From Arthrobacter sp. SX1312 (GTDB lineage: Bacteria; Actinomycetota; Actinomycetes; Actinomycetales; Micrococcaceae), in NCBI RefSeq assembly GCF_002929295.1, contig NZ_PJIM01000002.1, positions 1,012,191 to 1,076,190 of the forward strand: a stretch of DNA of 64,000 nucleotides. The letters are read 5' to 3'. Positions within the stretch are counted from its first letter, which is position 1. Each line of letters starts with the position of its first letter. The translations under genes were made by a program, and so were the position numbers. The notes beneath the pieces are model-generated. The model saw only the letters and a list, made by a program, of their open reading frames with translations, searched no databases and was not told where the DNA came from. Positions 55,077 through 63,504 of the stretch are shown piece after piece.

Positions 55077-55189
55077 GCCAACTCTTCGGTGATCGATGGT
55101 TGTTGGTGTCCCTCAGCAACGATCCTAGGCCACGGGGGCTGTAATGCCGGTCACAGCCTCCGGGGCCCGAAGCAGCAGGCGGGTGCCGG

Positions 55190-56137
55190 CTAGGTCCCGC
55201 TTCCGGGGGTGAGCGTCAGGAGCACGGCTTCGGGCCGGCAGGCGAACCGGATCGGCGCGAAGCGTGAGGTCCCGATGCCGGCCGAGACGTTGAGCGGGAC
55301 GGAGCGCCCGTCCGATTCCCACTGTGTCAGTCCCCGCGCGCGCCAGGTCGGCAGGTCGCAGTTGCTGACGAGGGCACCGTAGCCCGGGACGCAGACCTGG
55401 CCGCCGTGCGTGTGCCCGGCCAGGATGAGGTCCGCGCCGCCGGCCGTGAAGTAGTCGAGGACGCGCTGGTAGGGAGCGTGGGCGACGGCCACCCGGATGT
55501 GCGGCGCCTCGGCCGAGGTGCTGCTCCCGGAGGGATAGGGCGCGTACCGGTCGCGATCGAGGTGGGGATCGTCGACGCCCGTGAAATCGATGCGCATGCC
55601 CCTGAAGCCGATCGACTGGGACCGGTTCGTGAGATCCACCCAGCCCGCCGCCCCGAACGCGCTGAACATGTCCGCCCAGGGCAGATCCTTCGGCGCGGAC
55701 TCCTTGGGTGCGATCGACGGACCCGCGAAGTAGCGCAGTGGATTCTTGAGGGCCGGTGCGTAGTAGTCGTTGGAGCCCGGGACGAAGACCCCGGGAACCT
55801 GCAGCAGCGGCTCGAGCGCGTCGAGGAGGGGCTTCACGGCCTTCCGGTGGCTGAGGTTGTCACCGGTGTTGACCACGAGGTCCGGCTTCAGGCTCGCCAA
55901 GCCGTGCAGCCAATCGGCCTTGGACTTCTGCCCCGGCACCATGTGGATGTCCGAGAGGTGCAGGACCCGCAGGGGAGTCGCACCCGGCGGGAGGATGGGA
56001 AGGGTCTCCTCCCTCACCTCGTACAGCGTGCGCTCGACGGTCGAAGCGTAGGCCAGGGTTGCGGCCGCGGCGGTCAGGGTGAGGCCCGCCGCCCAGCCGA
56101 GCGGTGCCCCGCTCCGGGATGTCTGAGTCGATGTCAC
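55190..56137 (-). CDS. Metallophosphoesterase (YkuE-like)
   Basis: A 315-residue protein with one N-terminal membrane helix (about 12-32) and an outward-facing calcineurin-like phosphoesterase domain. Metal ligands are in LSDIHMVPG, NTGDNL, GSNDYY (in place of GNHD), VAHAP and GHTHGGQ. The family includes UDP-diacylglucosamine and other phospho-lipid hydrolases. The start is the GTG at 56137, one base past the class A PBP stop, with GGAGG overlapping the end of that gene; a longer in-frame start lies inside the PBP. The two genes are probably cotranscribed. Confidence 0.87.
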   Translation of the reverse strand: MTSTQTSRSGAPLGWAAGLTLTAAAATLAYASTVERTLYEVREETLPILPPGATPLRVLHLSDIHMVPGQKSKADWLHGLASLKPDLVVNTGDNLSHRKAVKPLLDALEPLLQVPGVFVPGSNDYYAPALKNPLRYFAGPSIAPKESAPKDLPWADMFSAFGAAGWVDLTNRSQSIGFRGMRIDFTGVDDPHLDRDRYAPYPSGSSTSAEAPHIRVAVAHAPYQRVLDYFTAGGADLILAGHTHGGQVCVPGYGALVSNCDLPTWRARGLTQWESDGRSVPLNVSAGIGTSRFAPIRFACRPEAVLLTLTPGSGT

Positions 56138-56138
56138 G

Positions 56139-58400
56139 CTAGTCGTTTCCTCCACTGCCGTTGTTCCCGGTCGTTCCTCCAGTGGTACCACCGGTGGAGC
56201 CGCGCGTGCCAGTTCCCCGGTTGTTCACGTCCGGCGTGGTGCCGCGCTGGGTGCCGTCGATCATGCGCCTCGGCGGATCGACGAAGGGTGTCCCTTCGTA
56301 CAGGCCGGGGATCTGCTGCATGAAGCGGGCCCAGGAGGGACCTGCGATGAGCGAACCGTCGATCTCCGGGTAGACCTGGCCGCCGATCTGCAATCCGCTC
56401 AGCGAGCTGTCGGGACCCTCGCCCTGCCAGTTGCCGATCCAGCTCGCCGTCACCATGCCCGAGTTGTAGCCCATGAACCAGGTCTGTGACCGTGCGTCGT
56501 TGGTGCCCGTCTTGCCGGCCATCGGGATGTCGCCGTACTCGAGCAGCTGGCCGGAGCCGTCCGTCATGACTTCCTGCGTCGCATAGTTCACGCCACGGGC
56601 GACGTCCTGGGAGATCTTCCGGTCGCAGGAGACCGCCGGGACGGGGTAGCTGGTGCCGTCCACCGCGGTCACCTCGGTCAGTGCGCGGGGGTCGCAGACG
56701 ACGCCTTCGTTGGCGAAGCCGGAGAAGGCCTTGGCCATCGACATGGGTGCTGCCTCGCCACCGCCACCGATCAGGGCGGAGGGCTGGAAGCCGAAGCGCT
56801 CCTCCTCGCCCTCGGAGCTCTTGGCCTGGTGGACACCGAGGTCGTAGGCGATGTCGCGGATGCGGCACAGGTCGAGCTGCTTGGCGCTGGACATGGTGAT
56901 GGTGTTCAGGGACTGCGCGAGGCCGTCGAGGACCGTGGTGGTGCGGTAGTTCGTGTCACCGTAGTTCTGCGGCGTGTAGCCGTCCTCCTCCTGGATCTCG
57001 AACTGGCCACCCCGGGCGCAGCTCGCCTCCCACCTGTCGCCCTGGGGGTAGGTCCGCTTGCTGCCGTCGAGGTACTGGTTCAGAGCCTTGCCGTCCTCGA
57101 CCCACGCGGCCACCGTGAACGGCTTGTACGTCGAGCCCGGCTGGAAGCCGCCGCCGCCGCCGAGGCTCTTGGTGGGGTCCCCGCCGTCGAACTGGTCGAC
57201 GTTGAAGTTCAGGACCGTGTTGCCGGAGCCGGCTTCCGGGTTGTACCGGGTGTTCTGGGCCATCGACAGGATGTTGCCGGTCTTCGGATCGAGGCTCACC
57301 ATCGTGTGCCCCACCTTGCCGTCCGTGGTGTCCGGGTTGGCGGTCTCGGTCACGGCGGTCTGCGCGGCGGCCTGCACACGGGCGTCGAGCGTGGTCTTGA
57401 TCGTCAGCCCGGACCGGAAGAGGACCTTCTGGCGGTCCTCCTGGGTCTCGCCGTAGGCAGGGTCGTTCAGGATGAGGTGCGAGACGTAGTCGCAGAAGTA
57501 CGGCGCCTGGTCCGCGCCGACGCATCCGCTCAGGGTCGGGGTGATGTCCAGCCCGAGGTCCGTCGCGACGGCGGCGTCGTGCTCTTCCTGGGTGATCTTG
57601 CCGCGGGTGAGCATCGCGTCGATGACGAGGTTGCGCCGCTCGAGCGCTCGCTCGGGATTCTCCGTGGGGCTGTAGTAGGTCGGACCGTTCACCACGCCGG
57701 CGAGCAGGGCGCTCTGCTGGATGTTGAGGTCCTTCGCGTCCACGTTGAAGAAGTACTTGGACGCGGCCTGGACTCCGTAGCTCGTCCCGCTGAACTGCAC
57801 GATGTTGAGGTAGCCCTCGAGGATCTCGTCCTTGGAGAGTTCCTTCTCCACGGCGATCGCGAGCTTCATCTCGCGGAGCTTGTCGCCCACCGACTTCCCG
57901 CCGCCGTTGAGGGTGACCGTCCCGCCGTTCTGCCGGGCCGAGTCGTTCAGGACATTGGTGACGAACTGCTGCGTGAGGGTGGACGCGCCACGGCTCGTCC
58001 CGCTCGAGACGTTGCTGGCAATGGCGCCGAAGATGCCTTCGAGGTCCACGCCGCCGTGGTCGTAGTAGCGGTAGTCCTCGATCGCGATGAGGGCGTCCTT
58101 CATCACCGGGGATACCTGGTCGAGGGTGACCGGCTGCCGGTTCTCCTCGTACAGGGTGGCGATGAGGGAGTCGTCGGCCGCCAGGATCTTCGTCGGCTGG
58201 GCGAGCGCCTCGAGCTCCAGCTCCGCCGGCAGTTCCTCGAAGAACTGGATCGAGGCGGACGCCCCGGTGCCGGCAGCCGCGGCCACCGGTACGAGGAGAC
58301 CCGCGGCGAGCACACCGGCAAGCCCGCTGATTCCGAGGAATGCAGTGATCCTGCCGAGAGTGGTAGCCGTGTCGAAGAGGGGTGATTTGCGCGCAGCCAT
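56139..58400 (-). CDS. Class A penicillin-binding protein (glycosyltransferase/transpeptidase)
   Basis: A 753-residue bifunctional cell wall synthase. A short cytoplasmic tail and one membrane helix (about 18-45) precede the GT51 domain (about 70-250; EDYRYYDHGG at 108-117, RGASTLTQQF) and the transpeptidase domain (about 340-680; S423-T-Y-K426, SLNT and KTGTND). The last 25 residues are a Gly/Thr/Asn tail. It polymerises and cross-links peptidoglycan on the outer membrane face. It is divergent from the DUF4177 gene by 35 bp and leads to the metallophosphoesterase gene. Confidence 0.95.
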   Translation of the reverse strand: MAARKSPLFDTATTLGRITAFLGISGLAGVLAAGLLVPVAAAAGTGASASIQFFEELPAELELEALAQPTKILAADDSLIATLYEENRQPVTLDQVSPVMKDALIAIEDYRYYDHGGVDLEGIFGAIASNVSSGTSRGASTLTQQFVTNVLNDSARQNGGTVTLNGGGKSVGDKLREMKLAIAVEKELSKDEILEGYLNIVQFSGTSYGVQAASKYFFNVDAKDLNIQQSALLAGVVNGPTYYSPTENPERALERRNLVIDAMLTRGKITQEEHDAAVATDLGLDITPTLSGCVGADQAPYFCDYVSHLILNDPAYGETQEDRQKVLFRSGLTIKTTLDARVQAAAQTAVTETANPDTTDGKVGHTMVSLDPKTGNILSMAQNTRYNPEAGSGNTVLNFNVDQFDGGDPTKSLGGGGGFQPGSTYKPFTVAAWVEDGKALNQYLDGSKRTYPQGDRWEASCARGGQFEIQEEDGYTPQNYGDTNYRTTTVLDGLAQSLNTITMSSAKQLDLCRIRDIAYDLGVHQAKSSEGEEERFGFQPSALIGGGGEAAPMSMAKAFSGFANEGVVCDPRALTEVTAVDGTSYPVPAVSCDRKISQDVARGVNYATQEVMTDGSGQLLEYGDIPMAGKTGTNDARSQTWFMGYNSGMVTASWIGNWQGEGPDSSLSGLQIGGQVYPEIDGSLIAGPSWARFMQQIPGLYEGTPFVDPPRRMIDGTQRGTTPDVNNRGTGTRGSTGGTTGGTTGNNGSGGND

Positions 58401-58435
58401 TATTCCAGTTTACAAGCACGCGCTAGGCTTTCTTC

Positions 58436-58591
58436 ATGACGAAATGGGAGTACTCCACGATTCCGCTCATCATCCACGCGACGAAGCAGATCCTCGATCA
58501 GTGGGGTGACGATGGATGGGAGCTCGTCCAGGTGGTTCCCGGGCCCGACGGCAACGGCCTCGTGGCCTACCTCAAGAGGGAGAAGAGCTAG
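58436..58591 (+). CDS. DUF4177 small protein
   Basis: A 51-residue protein, MTKWEYSTIPLIIHATKQIL then DQWGDDGWELVQVVPGPDG, the classic DUF4177 pattern with WEY near the start and GWELVQV. It has no known function and is commonly placed before the RidA and NUDIX genes in Actinobacteria. Its stop is two bases before the RidA start. The gene is too short to be seen easily as an open frame. Its start is 35 bp from the divergent PBP gene. Confidence 0.9.
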   Translation: MTKWEYSTIPLIIHATKQILDQWGDDGWELVQVVPGPDGNGLVAYLKREKS

Positions 58592-58593
58592 CT

Positions 58594-59076
58594 GTGTCCG
58601 CAGCGAATCCGGTGATCTCGGGGGTCGAAGCACGTCTCGCCGACCTCGGGGTCGCCCTGCCCGCCGTCGTCCCGCCGGTCGCCTCCTACGTCCCTGCCGT
58701 CGTGAGCGGCAGCCACGTCTACACCTCGGGGCAGCTCCCTTTCATTGACGGCAAACTCCCAGCTTCGGGCAAGGTCGGAGCGGGTGTGGACGCCGCGACC
58801 GCGACCAGCCTCGCCGCGGTCTGCGCCGTGAACGCGCTTGCTGCGATCAAGAGCGTGATCGGCGACCTCGACCGCATCACGCGGATCGTGAAGGTCGTGG
58901 GCTTTGTCGCCTCGGACCCTTCGTTCACCGGCCAGCCGGGCGTGATCAACGGGGCGTCGGACCTCCTCGGCACGGCGCTCGGCGACGCGGGCGTGCACGC
59001 CCGTTCCGCCGTCGGCGTGGCGGTCCTTCCCCTCGACTCTCCCGTCGAGGTCGAGATCATCGCGGAGTTCGTCTAG
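58594..59076 (+). CDS. RidA/YER057c/UK114 family protein
   Basis: A 160-residue member of the RidA superfamily, proteins that hydrolyse reactive enamine and imine intermediates. Features are YVPAVVSGSHVYTSGQLPFIDGKL (the substrate-binding strand, in parts), the VCAVNALAAIKSVIGDLDRI helix and the C-terminal VEVEIIAEFV. It lacks the catalytic Arg pattern I would expect near position 105-110, where the sequence reads FVASDPSF, so it may belong to a non-RidA subgroup. The start is GTG at 58594, two bases after DUF4177. The NUDIX gene starts three bases after its stop. Confidence 0.87.
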   Translation: MSAANPVISGVEARLADLGVALPAVVPPVASYVPAVVSGSHVYTSGQLPFIDGKLPASGKVGAGVDAATATSLAAVCAVNALAAIKSVIGDLDRITRIVKVVGFVASDPSFTGQPGVINGASDLLGTALGDAGVHARSAVGVAVLPLDSPVEVEIIAEFV

Positions 59077-59079
59077 GCC

Positions 59080-59994
59080 GTGGACCGTCTCAGCACCAGG
59101 CTCTTCCCTGTACATCCGGACCAGCGTTCGGCAGCACAGAGCTGGATCGAACACGGGGAACGCACACCCCTCAAGGCGCGCCCGGCGTCGTCGGTGGTCC
59201 TGTTGCGCGACAGCGCGATCGGCACCGAGACGTACCTGACCTACCGGCGAGGGCAGTCCCCGCTGGGTGTCATCGGCTTTCCGGGCGGCAGTGTCGAGGA
59301 GTCCGACGACGAGGAGATCCCCTGGTACGGCCCTACGCCGTCGATGTGGGCGAAGATGCTCGGCGTCGAGGACCACCGGGTGGCGCGGCGCCACGTGCTG
59401 TGTGCCATCCGGGAACTCTTCGAGGAGACCGGTGTGCTGCTGGCCGGGCCCGACGCGTCGTCGCTGGTCGAGGGCACGCAGGCCAGGGAGTGGATGAAGG
59501 CGCGGGAGGCCATCAACGAGGGGGAGTGCCGGTTCGCGGACATCCTCGGCCGCCGCGGGCTCGGCGTCCGGACGGACCTCATCAAGCCGCTCTCGCACTG
59601 GGTCACCCCGGATTTCGCCCACCGCCGGTTCGACACCCACTACTTCGCGGCTGCACAGCCCGTGAACCAGGAACCGAGCATCCTCGAGAGCAAGGGCGTC
59701 TGGGGCGAGTGGCGCTGGGCCGCCCAGGAGGTGGCCGACCGCGCCACCACCCGGCTCGGTGACGAGGTGAGCCAGCCGAACACCGTGGGCTGCACGCTCA
59801 GCGAGCTCGCGGTGCCGGCCGTGGAGATCATCCTCGAGAAGATCGGCTCCTCGCGCGGCTGCATCGCGTACCTTTCCCACAAGCGCCCCGTGAAGCTCTA
59901 CCATCCGGAACTCTCCGAGCGCGACGGCGATCTCATGCTGCAGGTCGAATGCCCCAAGCTCACCGAGGGCGGGTCGGTCCAGCGCGGGCGCTGA
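59080..59994 (+). CDS. NUDIX hydrolase
   Basis: A 304-residue protein. The Nudix box is split: GFPGGSVEE lies near 65-73, and the REL-x-EE-x-G part RELFEETG follows about 40 residues later, with an insertion that includes GPTPSMWAK and a helix. This layout is seen in the NUDT7/19-like branch, which acts on CoA-type substrates, but the substrate here is not known. The start is GTG at 59080, three bases after RidA, so DUF4177, RidA and NUDIX form one operon. Confidence 0.82.
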   Translation: MDRLSTRLFPVHPDQRSAAQSWIEHGERTPLKARPASSVVLLRDSAIGTETYLTYRRGQSPLGVIGFPGGSVEESDDEEIPWYGPTPSMWAKMLGVEDHRVARRHVLCAIRELFEETGVLLAGPDASSLVEGTQAREWMKAREAINEGECRFADILGRRGLGVRTDLIKPLSHWVTPDFAHRRFDTHYFAAAQPVNQEPSILESKGVWGEWRWAAQEVADRATTRLGDEVSQPNTVGCTLSELAVPAVEIILEKIGSSRGCIAYLSHKRPVKLYHPELSERDGDLMLQVECPKLTEGGSVQRGR

Positions 59995-60088
59995 CGGCGT
60001 CGTTCAGGGTTTCTCCCCGCCTCCTCCGTGGCCCTTCCCTCGGGCTCTTCCTTCCCCGACCCCTTCCCCCTCAGGTCCGTCGTGCACC

Positions 60089-60123
60089 TGTGGTGGGTGA
60101 CGGCGTGGCCGATACCCACCACA
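60089..60123. terminator. Terminator between NUDIX and Crp genes
   Basis: TGTGGTGGGT pairs with ACCCACCACA around a 15-base loop, in the 173-bp gap between convergent genes. Confidence 0.65.
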
Positions 60124-60167
60124 GCTGCGCACTCAGACGAGGAAGAAGACCGCCCCGGCGCCCGGGG

Positions 60168-60845
60168 TCAGCGGCTGCGCTGGCGCAGGCGCTGGATGTC
60201 GAGGATGACGACGGCGCGCGCCTCCAGGCGGAGCCAGCCGCGCTGGACGAACTCGGCCAGGGCCTTGTTGACCGTCTCGCGGGAAGCGCCCACGAGCTGC
60301 GCCAGTTCCTCCTGCGTGAGTTCGTGGGCCACGAGGATGCCGTCCGTGGCGGGCCGGCCGAATCGGTCCGCGAGGTCCAGCAGGGCCTTCGCCACGCGAC
60401 CCGGGACATCCGAGAACACGAGGTCGGCCAGCGATTCGTTGGTGCGGCGCAGGCGGCGGGCCAGGGCCTGGAGTAGCTGGGCCGAGACCTCGGGGCGGGT
60501 CTCGAGCAGCGCGCGCAGGTTCTCGTTCTTCAGGCCGGCCAGGCGTGTCTCGGACACGGCGGTCGCGGTCGCGGTGCGGGGGCTCGGATCGAAGAGCGCC
60601 ATCTCGCCGAACAGCTCGCCGGGGCCGAGGATCGCGAGGAGGTTCTCGCGGCCGTCCTGTGCCGTGCGCCCGAGCTTGATCTTGCCGGAGACGATGAAGT
60701 ACAGCTGATCGCCCTGATCGCCCTCGCGGAAGACCGACGACCCGCGGGGCAGATCGACCTCGATCAGCTCGTCCGTGAGTGCGGCGAAGACGTCGTCTCC
60801 CAGTGATGCGAAGAGGGGTGCCCGGCGCAGTACCTCGATGTCCAT
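60168..60845 (-). CDS. crp: Crp/Fnr family transcriptional regulator
   Basis: A 225-residue cAMP-receptor-like regulator. The cyclic-nucleotide domain (about 8-125) has FREGDQGDQLYFIVSGKIKL and GELFGEMALFDPSPRTATA, which carry the cAMP contacts of the Crp/GlxR type. The C-terminal winged helix (about 150-222) has the helix-turn-helix LTQEELAQLVGASRETVNKAL. The ATG at 60845 has AGGAG before it. It probably controls carbon and development genes widely, including possibly xylan genes. It is divergent from the MarP-like protease gene. Confidence 0.92.
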   Translation of the reverse strand: MDIEVLRRAPLFASLGDDVFAALTDELIEVDLPRGSSVFREGDQGDQLYFIVSGKIKLGRTAQDGRENLLAILGPGELFGEMALFDPSPRTATATAVSETRLAGLKNENLRALLETRPEVSAQLLQALARRLRRTNESLADLVFSDVPGRVAKALLDLADRFGRPATDGILVAHELTQEELAQLVGASRETVNKALAEFVQRGWLRLEARAVVILDIQRLRQRSR

Positions 60846-60929
60846 TAGTTCTCCTGATGCGTCTGTCGTGCGTCGTTCCGCGGCGGTCCCCGCTGTCGTC
60901 TCCTGTCCATCTTGCCGTACCCGGGCGGT

Positions 60930-60945
60930 TGTGACGACTGATACA
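60930..60945. promoter_or_regulatory. Possible Crp half-matched site
   Basis: TGTGACGACTGATACA resembles TGTGA-N6-TCACA, with a good left half and two mismatches in the right. It lies about 85 bp before crp and 130 bp before the MarP gene, so autoregulation is possible. Confidence 0.35.
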
Positions 60946-61012
60946 CGTCTCCCGAGCCCGGATTGCAGGCCGGGAGCACGGCCGCTCCCTGCTTTCTCCT
61001 ACACTTCGCCGC

Positions 61013-61018
61013 TAGAAT
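61013..61018 (+). promoter_or_regulatory. -10 box of the MarP-like gene
   Basis: TAGAAT in a GC-rich context, about 54 bases before the ATG at 61072. A GTG lies eight bases downstream and in frame, a possible leaderless alternative start. Confidence 0.45.
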
Positions 61019-61071
61019 CGCTCGCAGTGCCGGGACCTGTGCAGCCGTCCCGCGCCCAGAGCCAGGGGAGA

Positions 61072-62277
61072 ATGTACGTGCCGGAAGTCAGCCTCGGGGA
61101 GTTCACCCTCCTCGACATCATCCTGGTGGTGGTCCTCCTCGGCTATCTGGTCGCCGGGCTCCGCAACGGGTTCCTCGTCACCCTCGGCGGTATCGCCGGC
61201 TTCGTCGCCGGAGCCGTTGCCGCCTTCTTCGCCGTACCCCTGGTCAGCGGCTGGGTGCCGGACAATCCGTGGCGCCTGATCGCGGTCATCGGCACGGTCA
61301 TCGTCCTCATCATCGTCGGGCAGGGCGTCGGCTCCGCCCTCGGGGCGTCCATCCGGCGCTGGTCCGACTTCCCGCCCCTGCGCCTCATCGACCGCATTCT
61401 CGGCGGGGTGGTGAACGTCGTCGTCGCCGCCCTGGTCCTGTCGATGCTCGCCTTCAGCGTCGGGACCCTGGGGGTCCCGTTCCTGTCCCAGCACATCGCG
61501 TCCTCGCAGGTCATCCGGACCATCGACACGACCACGCCGGGGCCCGTGCGCACCTGGATGGCCGAGCTGCGCTCCATCGCGGTCGACGACGGCATCCCCA
61601 CCATCCTCGAAAGTGTGGGACCCGCCACCCCCGCCGAGGTGCCCGACGCCGCGGTGGACACACCCGGGCTCGCCGCCGCCGGGGCCTCGGTGGTCCGCAT
61701 CACCGGCACGGCCTTCCAGTGCGGGCAGAATCAGACCGGCTCGGGCTTCGTCGTCGCACCCGGGCGCGTCATCACGAACGCGCACGTCGTGGCCGGCGTC
61801 GAACGGCCCGTCGTGGAAGTGCCGGGAGGTGGCGCCCTGCCGGGCCGGGTGGTGCAGCTCGACACCGTGCGCGACGTCGCCGTGATCGCCGTCGACGGGC
61901 TGCAGGCCCCTCCGCTGTCCCTCGGCGAGGAGCTCGCGAACGGTGCGACGGCGGCATTCGCCGGCTACCCCGCGGGCGGCCCCTACCGGATCCAGCCTGC
62001 GAGCGTGCAGGGACTCTCACCCGTGCTCGTCAACAACATCTACGGCGCGGACCCCCGGCCCCTGCAGATCTACAGCCTCGCGGCCAACGTGCAGCAGGGG
62101 AACTCGGGCGGTCCGCTGCTGGACCCCCAGGGTCGGGTGGCGGGCGTCGTCTTCGCGAAGTCCACGGCGGACGCGCCCGTGGGCTACGCCCTCTCCCTCG
62201 CGGAACTGCGCCCCATCGCCGAGAGCGCCGGGGGTCTGGACGACACCGTCTCCGCAGGACAGTGCACACGCGGATAG
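61072..62277 (+). CDS. marP: MarP family membrane serine protease
   Basis: A 401-residue protein. Four transmembrane helices of the CvpA (colicin V production) type (about 10-125) are followed by a chymotrypsin-like periplasmic protease domain (about 195-390). The triad is H238 (TNAHVV), D268 (DVAVI) and S345 (GNSGGP). In mycobacteria MarP protects against acid and processes cell wall enzymes. The ATG at 61072 has CAGGGGAG before it. One cysteine is near residue 223 and another near the C-terminus, as in the disulfide of the mycobacterial protein. Confidence 0.93.
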   Translation: MYVPEVSLGEFTLLDIILVVVLLGYLVAGLRNGFLVTLGGIAGFVAGAVAAFFAVPLVSGWVPDNPWRLIAVIGTVIVLIIVGQGVGSALGASIRRWSDFPPLRLIDRILGGVVNVVVAALVLSMLAFSVGTLGVPFLSQHIASSQVIRTIDTTTPGPVRTWMAELRSIAVDDGIPTILESVGPATPAEVPDAAVDTPGLAAAGASVVRITGTAFQCGQNQTGSGFVVAPGRVITNAHVVAGVERPVVEVPGGGALPGRVVQLDTVRDVAVIAVDGLQAPPLSLGEELANGATAAFAGYPAGGPYRIQPASVQGLSPVLVNNIYGADPRPLQIYSLAANVQQGNSGGPLLDPQGRVAGVVFAKSTADAPVGYALSLAELRPIAESAGGLDDTVSAGQCTRG

Positions 62278-62296
62278 GCGCCTGACCCGGACGGCG

Positions 62297-63301
62297 TCAG
62301 AGCCAGGCGATGGACTGCCCGTGCGGACCCGTACGGGCCACCGACCGGCCGTTGTGCTGCAGCACGAACAGGCCGTCCCGCTCGCCGGGCGCCGGCTGCA
62401 TGGCGCCGGGCACGCCGGTCAGGGTGCGGTGGCCCTCGTGGGACAGCCAGTGCACCGGGCGGTCCCGGTCCGCCGCCAGCCTGAGCATGGTGCCCGCGAA
62501 GCGGTCCCGGCCGGCCTGGTCGAGATAGGCGAGCACCGCACTGTGGAACACGACGACGACGGCGTCCTGCGGCGCGCGCTCGACGAGCGGCTCGATGTGG
62601 TCGTTCAGGTCACCGCGGACGAGCAGCGGCGGATCGGCGCGGACCACGCCGAGGGCGGCGCGGAGCCGCTCGGCGCGGAAGCCGTGCTCCGGCCAGACGA
62701 GCGACTCGAGCCATCGGACGTCGTCCTCGTCCCGGGCGTCGAGGGGATTCAGGTCGATCCCGGCCCGCCAGACGACCTCCGGCAGCCGCGAGGGCAGCGG
62801 CACGTCCCCGGACACGGCGCATTCGAGGGGAGGGACCGGCGAGCCGCTGCCCGGTTCGAGCACCGGCCCCGGGGTGTAGGAGTACGCGTACCGGTCGGGG
62901 TAGAGGCAGGCGCCGGCCGATGCTCCGACCTCGATGAGGGCGAGCGGCCGGCCCTCCTCCGCGCTGATGGCGGCGAGGAGCGGAAGCAGGACCGCACACC
63001 GCCCCGCTTCATTGGTCTGGGTGGTCCGGCTCTCCATGACCGCACGGATGGACGACCACTCGGCGAGGACGAAGGAGCGGAAGGCGGAGTAGTCCCCGAG
63101 GGGCACCCCGACGAAGCGCGTCGCACCGAGGAACAGGACCGGCTGGCGGCGGTGGGGTGGCAGGGTGTCGAGGCGGGCGAGGATGTCGCCGTCGTCGCTG
63201 ATCCCCGTGCACCACTCGTCATAGAGCGGCGAGTAGCCCCGCGCCTCCACCTCGGCGAAGCGGCGGTAGCGCTCAGCGGTGGTCGCTTCGATCTCCGTCA
63301 T
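62297..63301 (-). CDS. DUF2332 family protein
   Basis: A 334-residue soluble protein of the actinobacterial DUF2332 family. Features: a leading AERYRRFAEVEARGYSPLYDEWC, FLGATRFVGVPLGDY, NEAGRCAVLLPLLA, IEVGASAGACLYPDRY and a later VVVFHSAVLAYL. The middle section resembles a methyltransferase-type Rossmann fold (IEVGASAG), but no function has been shown. The ATG at 63301 has AGGAGG nine bases before it; the open frame upstream is not used. It is convergent with MarP by 19 bp and divergent from the ABC binding protein. Confidence 0.88.
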   Translation of the reverse strand: MTEIEATTAERYRRFAEVEARGYSPLYDEWCTGISDDGDILARLDTLPPHRRQPVLFLGATRFVGVPLGDYSAFRSFVLAEWSSIRAVMESRTTQTNEAGRCAVLLPLLAAISAEEGRPLALIEVGASAGACLYPDRYAYSYTPGPVLEPGSGSPVPPLECAVSGDVPLPSRLPEVVWRAGIDLNPLDARDEDDVRWLESLVWPEHGFRAERLRAALGVVRADPPLLVRGDLNDHIEPLVERAPQDAVVVVFHSAVLAYLDQAGRDRFAGTMLRLAADRDRPVHWLSHEGHRTLTGVPGAMQPAPGERDGLFVLQHNGRSVARTGPHGQSIAWL

Positions 63302-63351
63302 CGGCCCTCCTGATCCCCGGGGGCGGTTCGCCAGGGGGACCGGCTCGCCGC

Positions 63352-63366
63352 ACGATACCAAATCGT
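63352..63366. promoter_or_regulatory. Small inverted repeat in the DUF2332/ABC gap
   Basis: ACGAT, five bases, ATCGT, in the 203-bp gap between the divergent genes. It may be an operator or part of a -10 region for the minus-strand gene (TATCGT). Little supports either. Confidence 0.3.
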
Positions 63367-63504
63367 AACCACCGGGACCCCCGAAATGCTGTTTGTGCCC
63401 CGCCGGGAAGTTAGGCTCGTCACACCTATCAGCGCGTTCGTCGTCGCGATCCCCAGGGATGCCGGCACATGCGCCAGGAATCACTCGTCACCAGGGAGCA
63501 ATAC

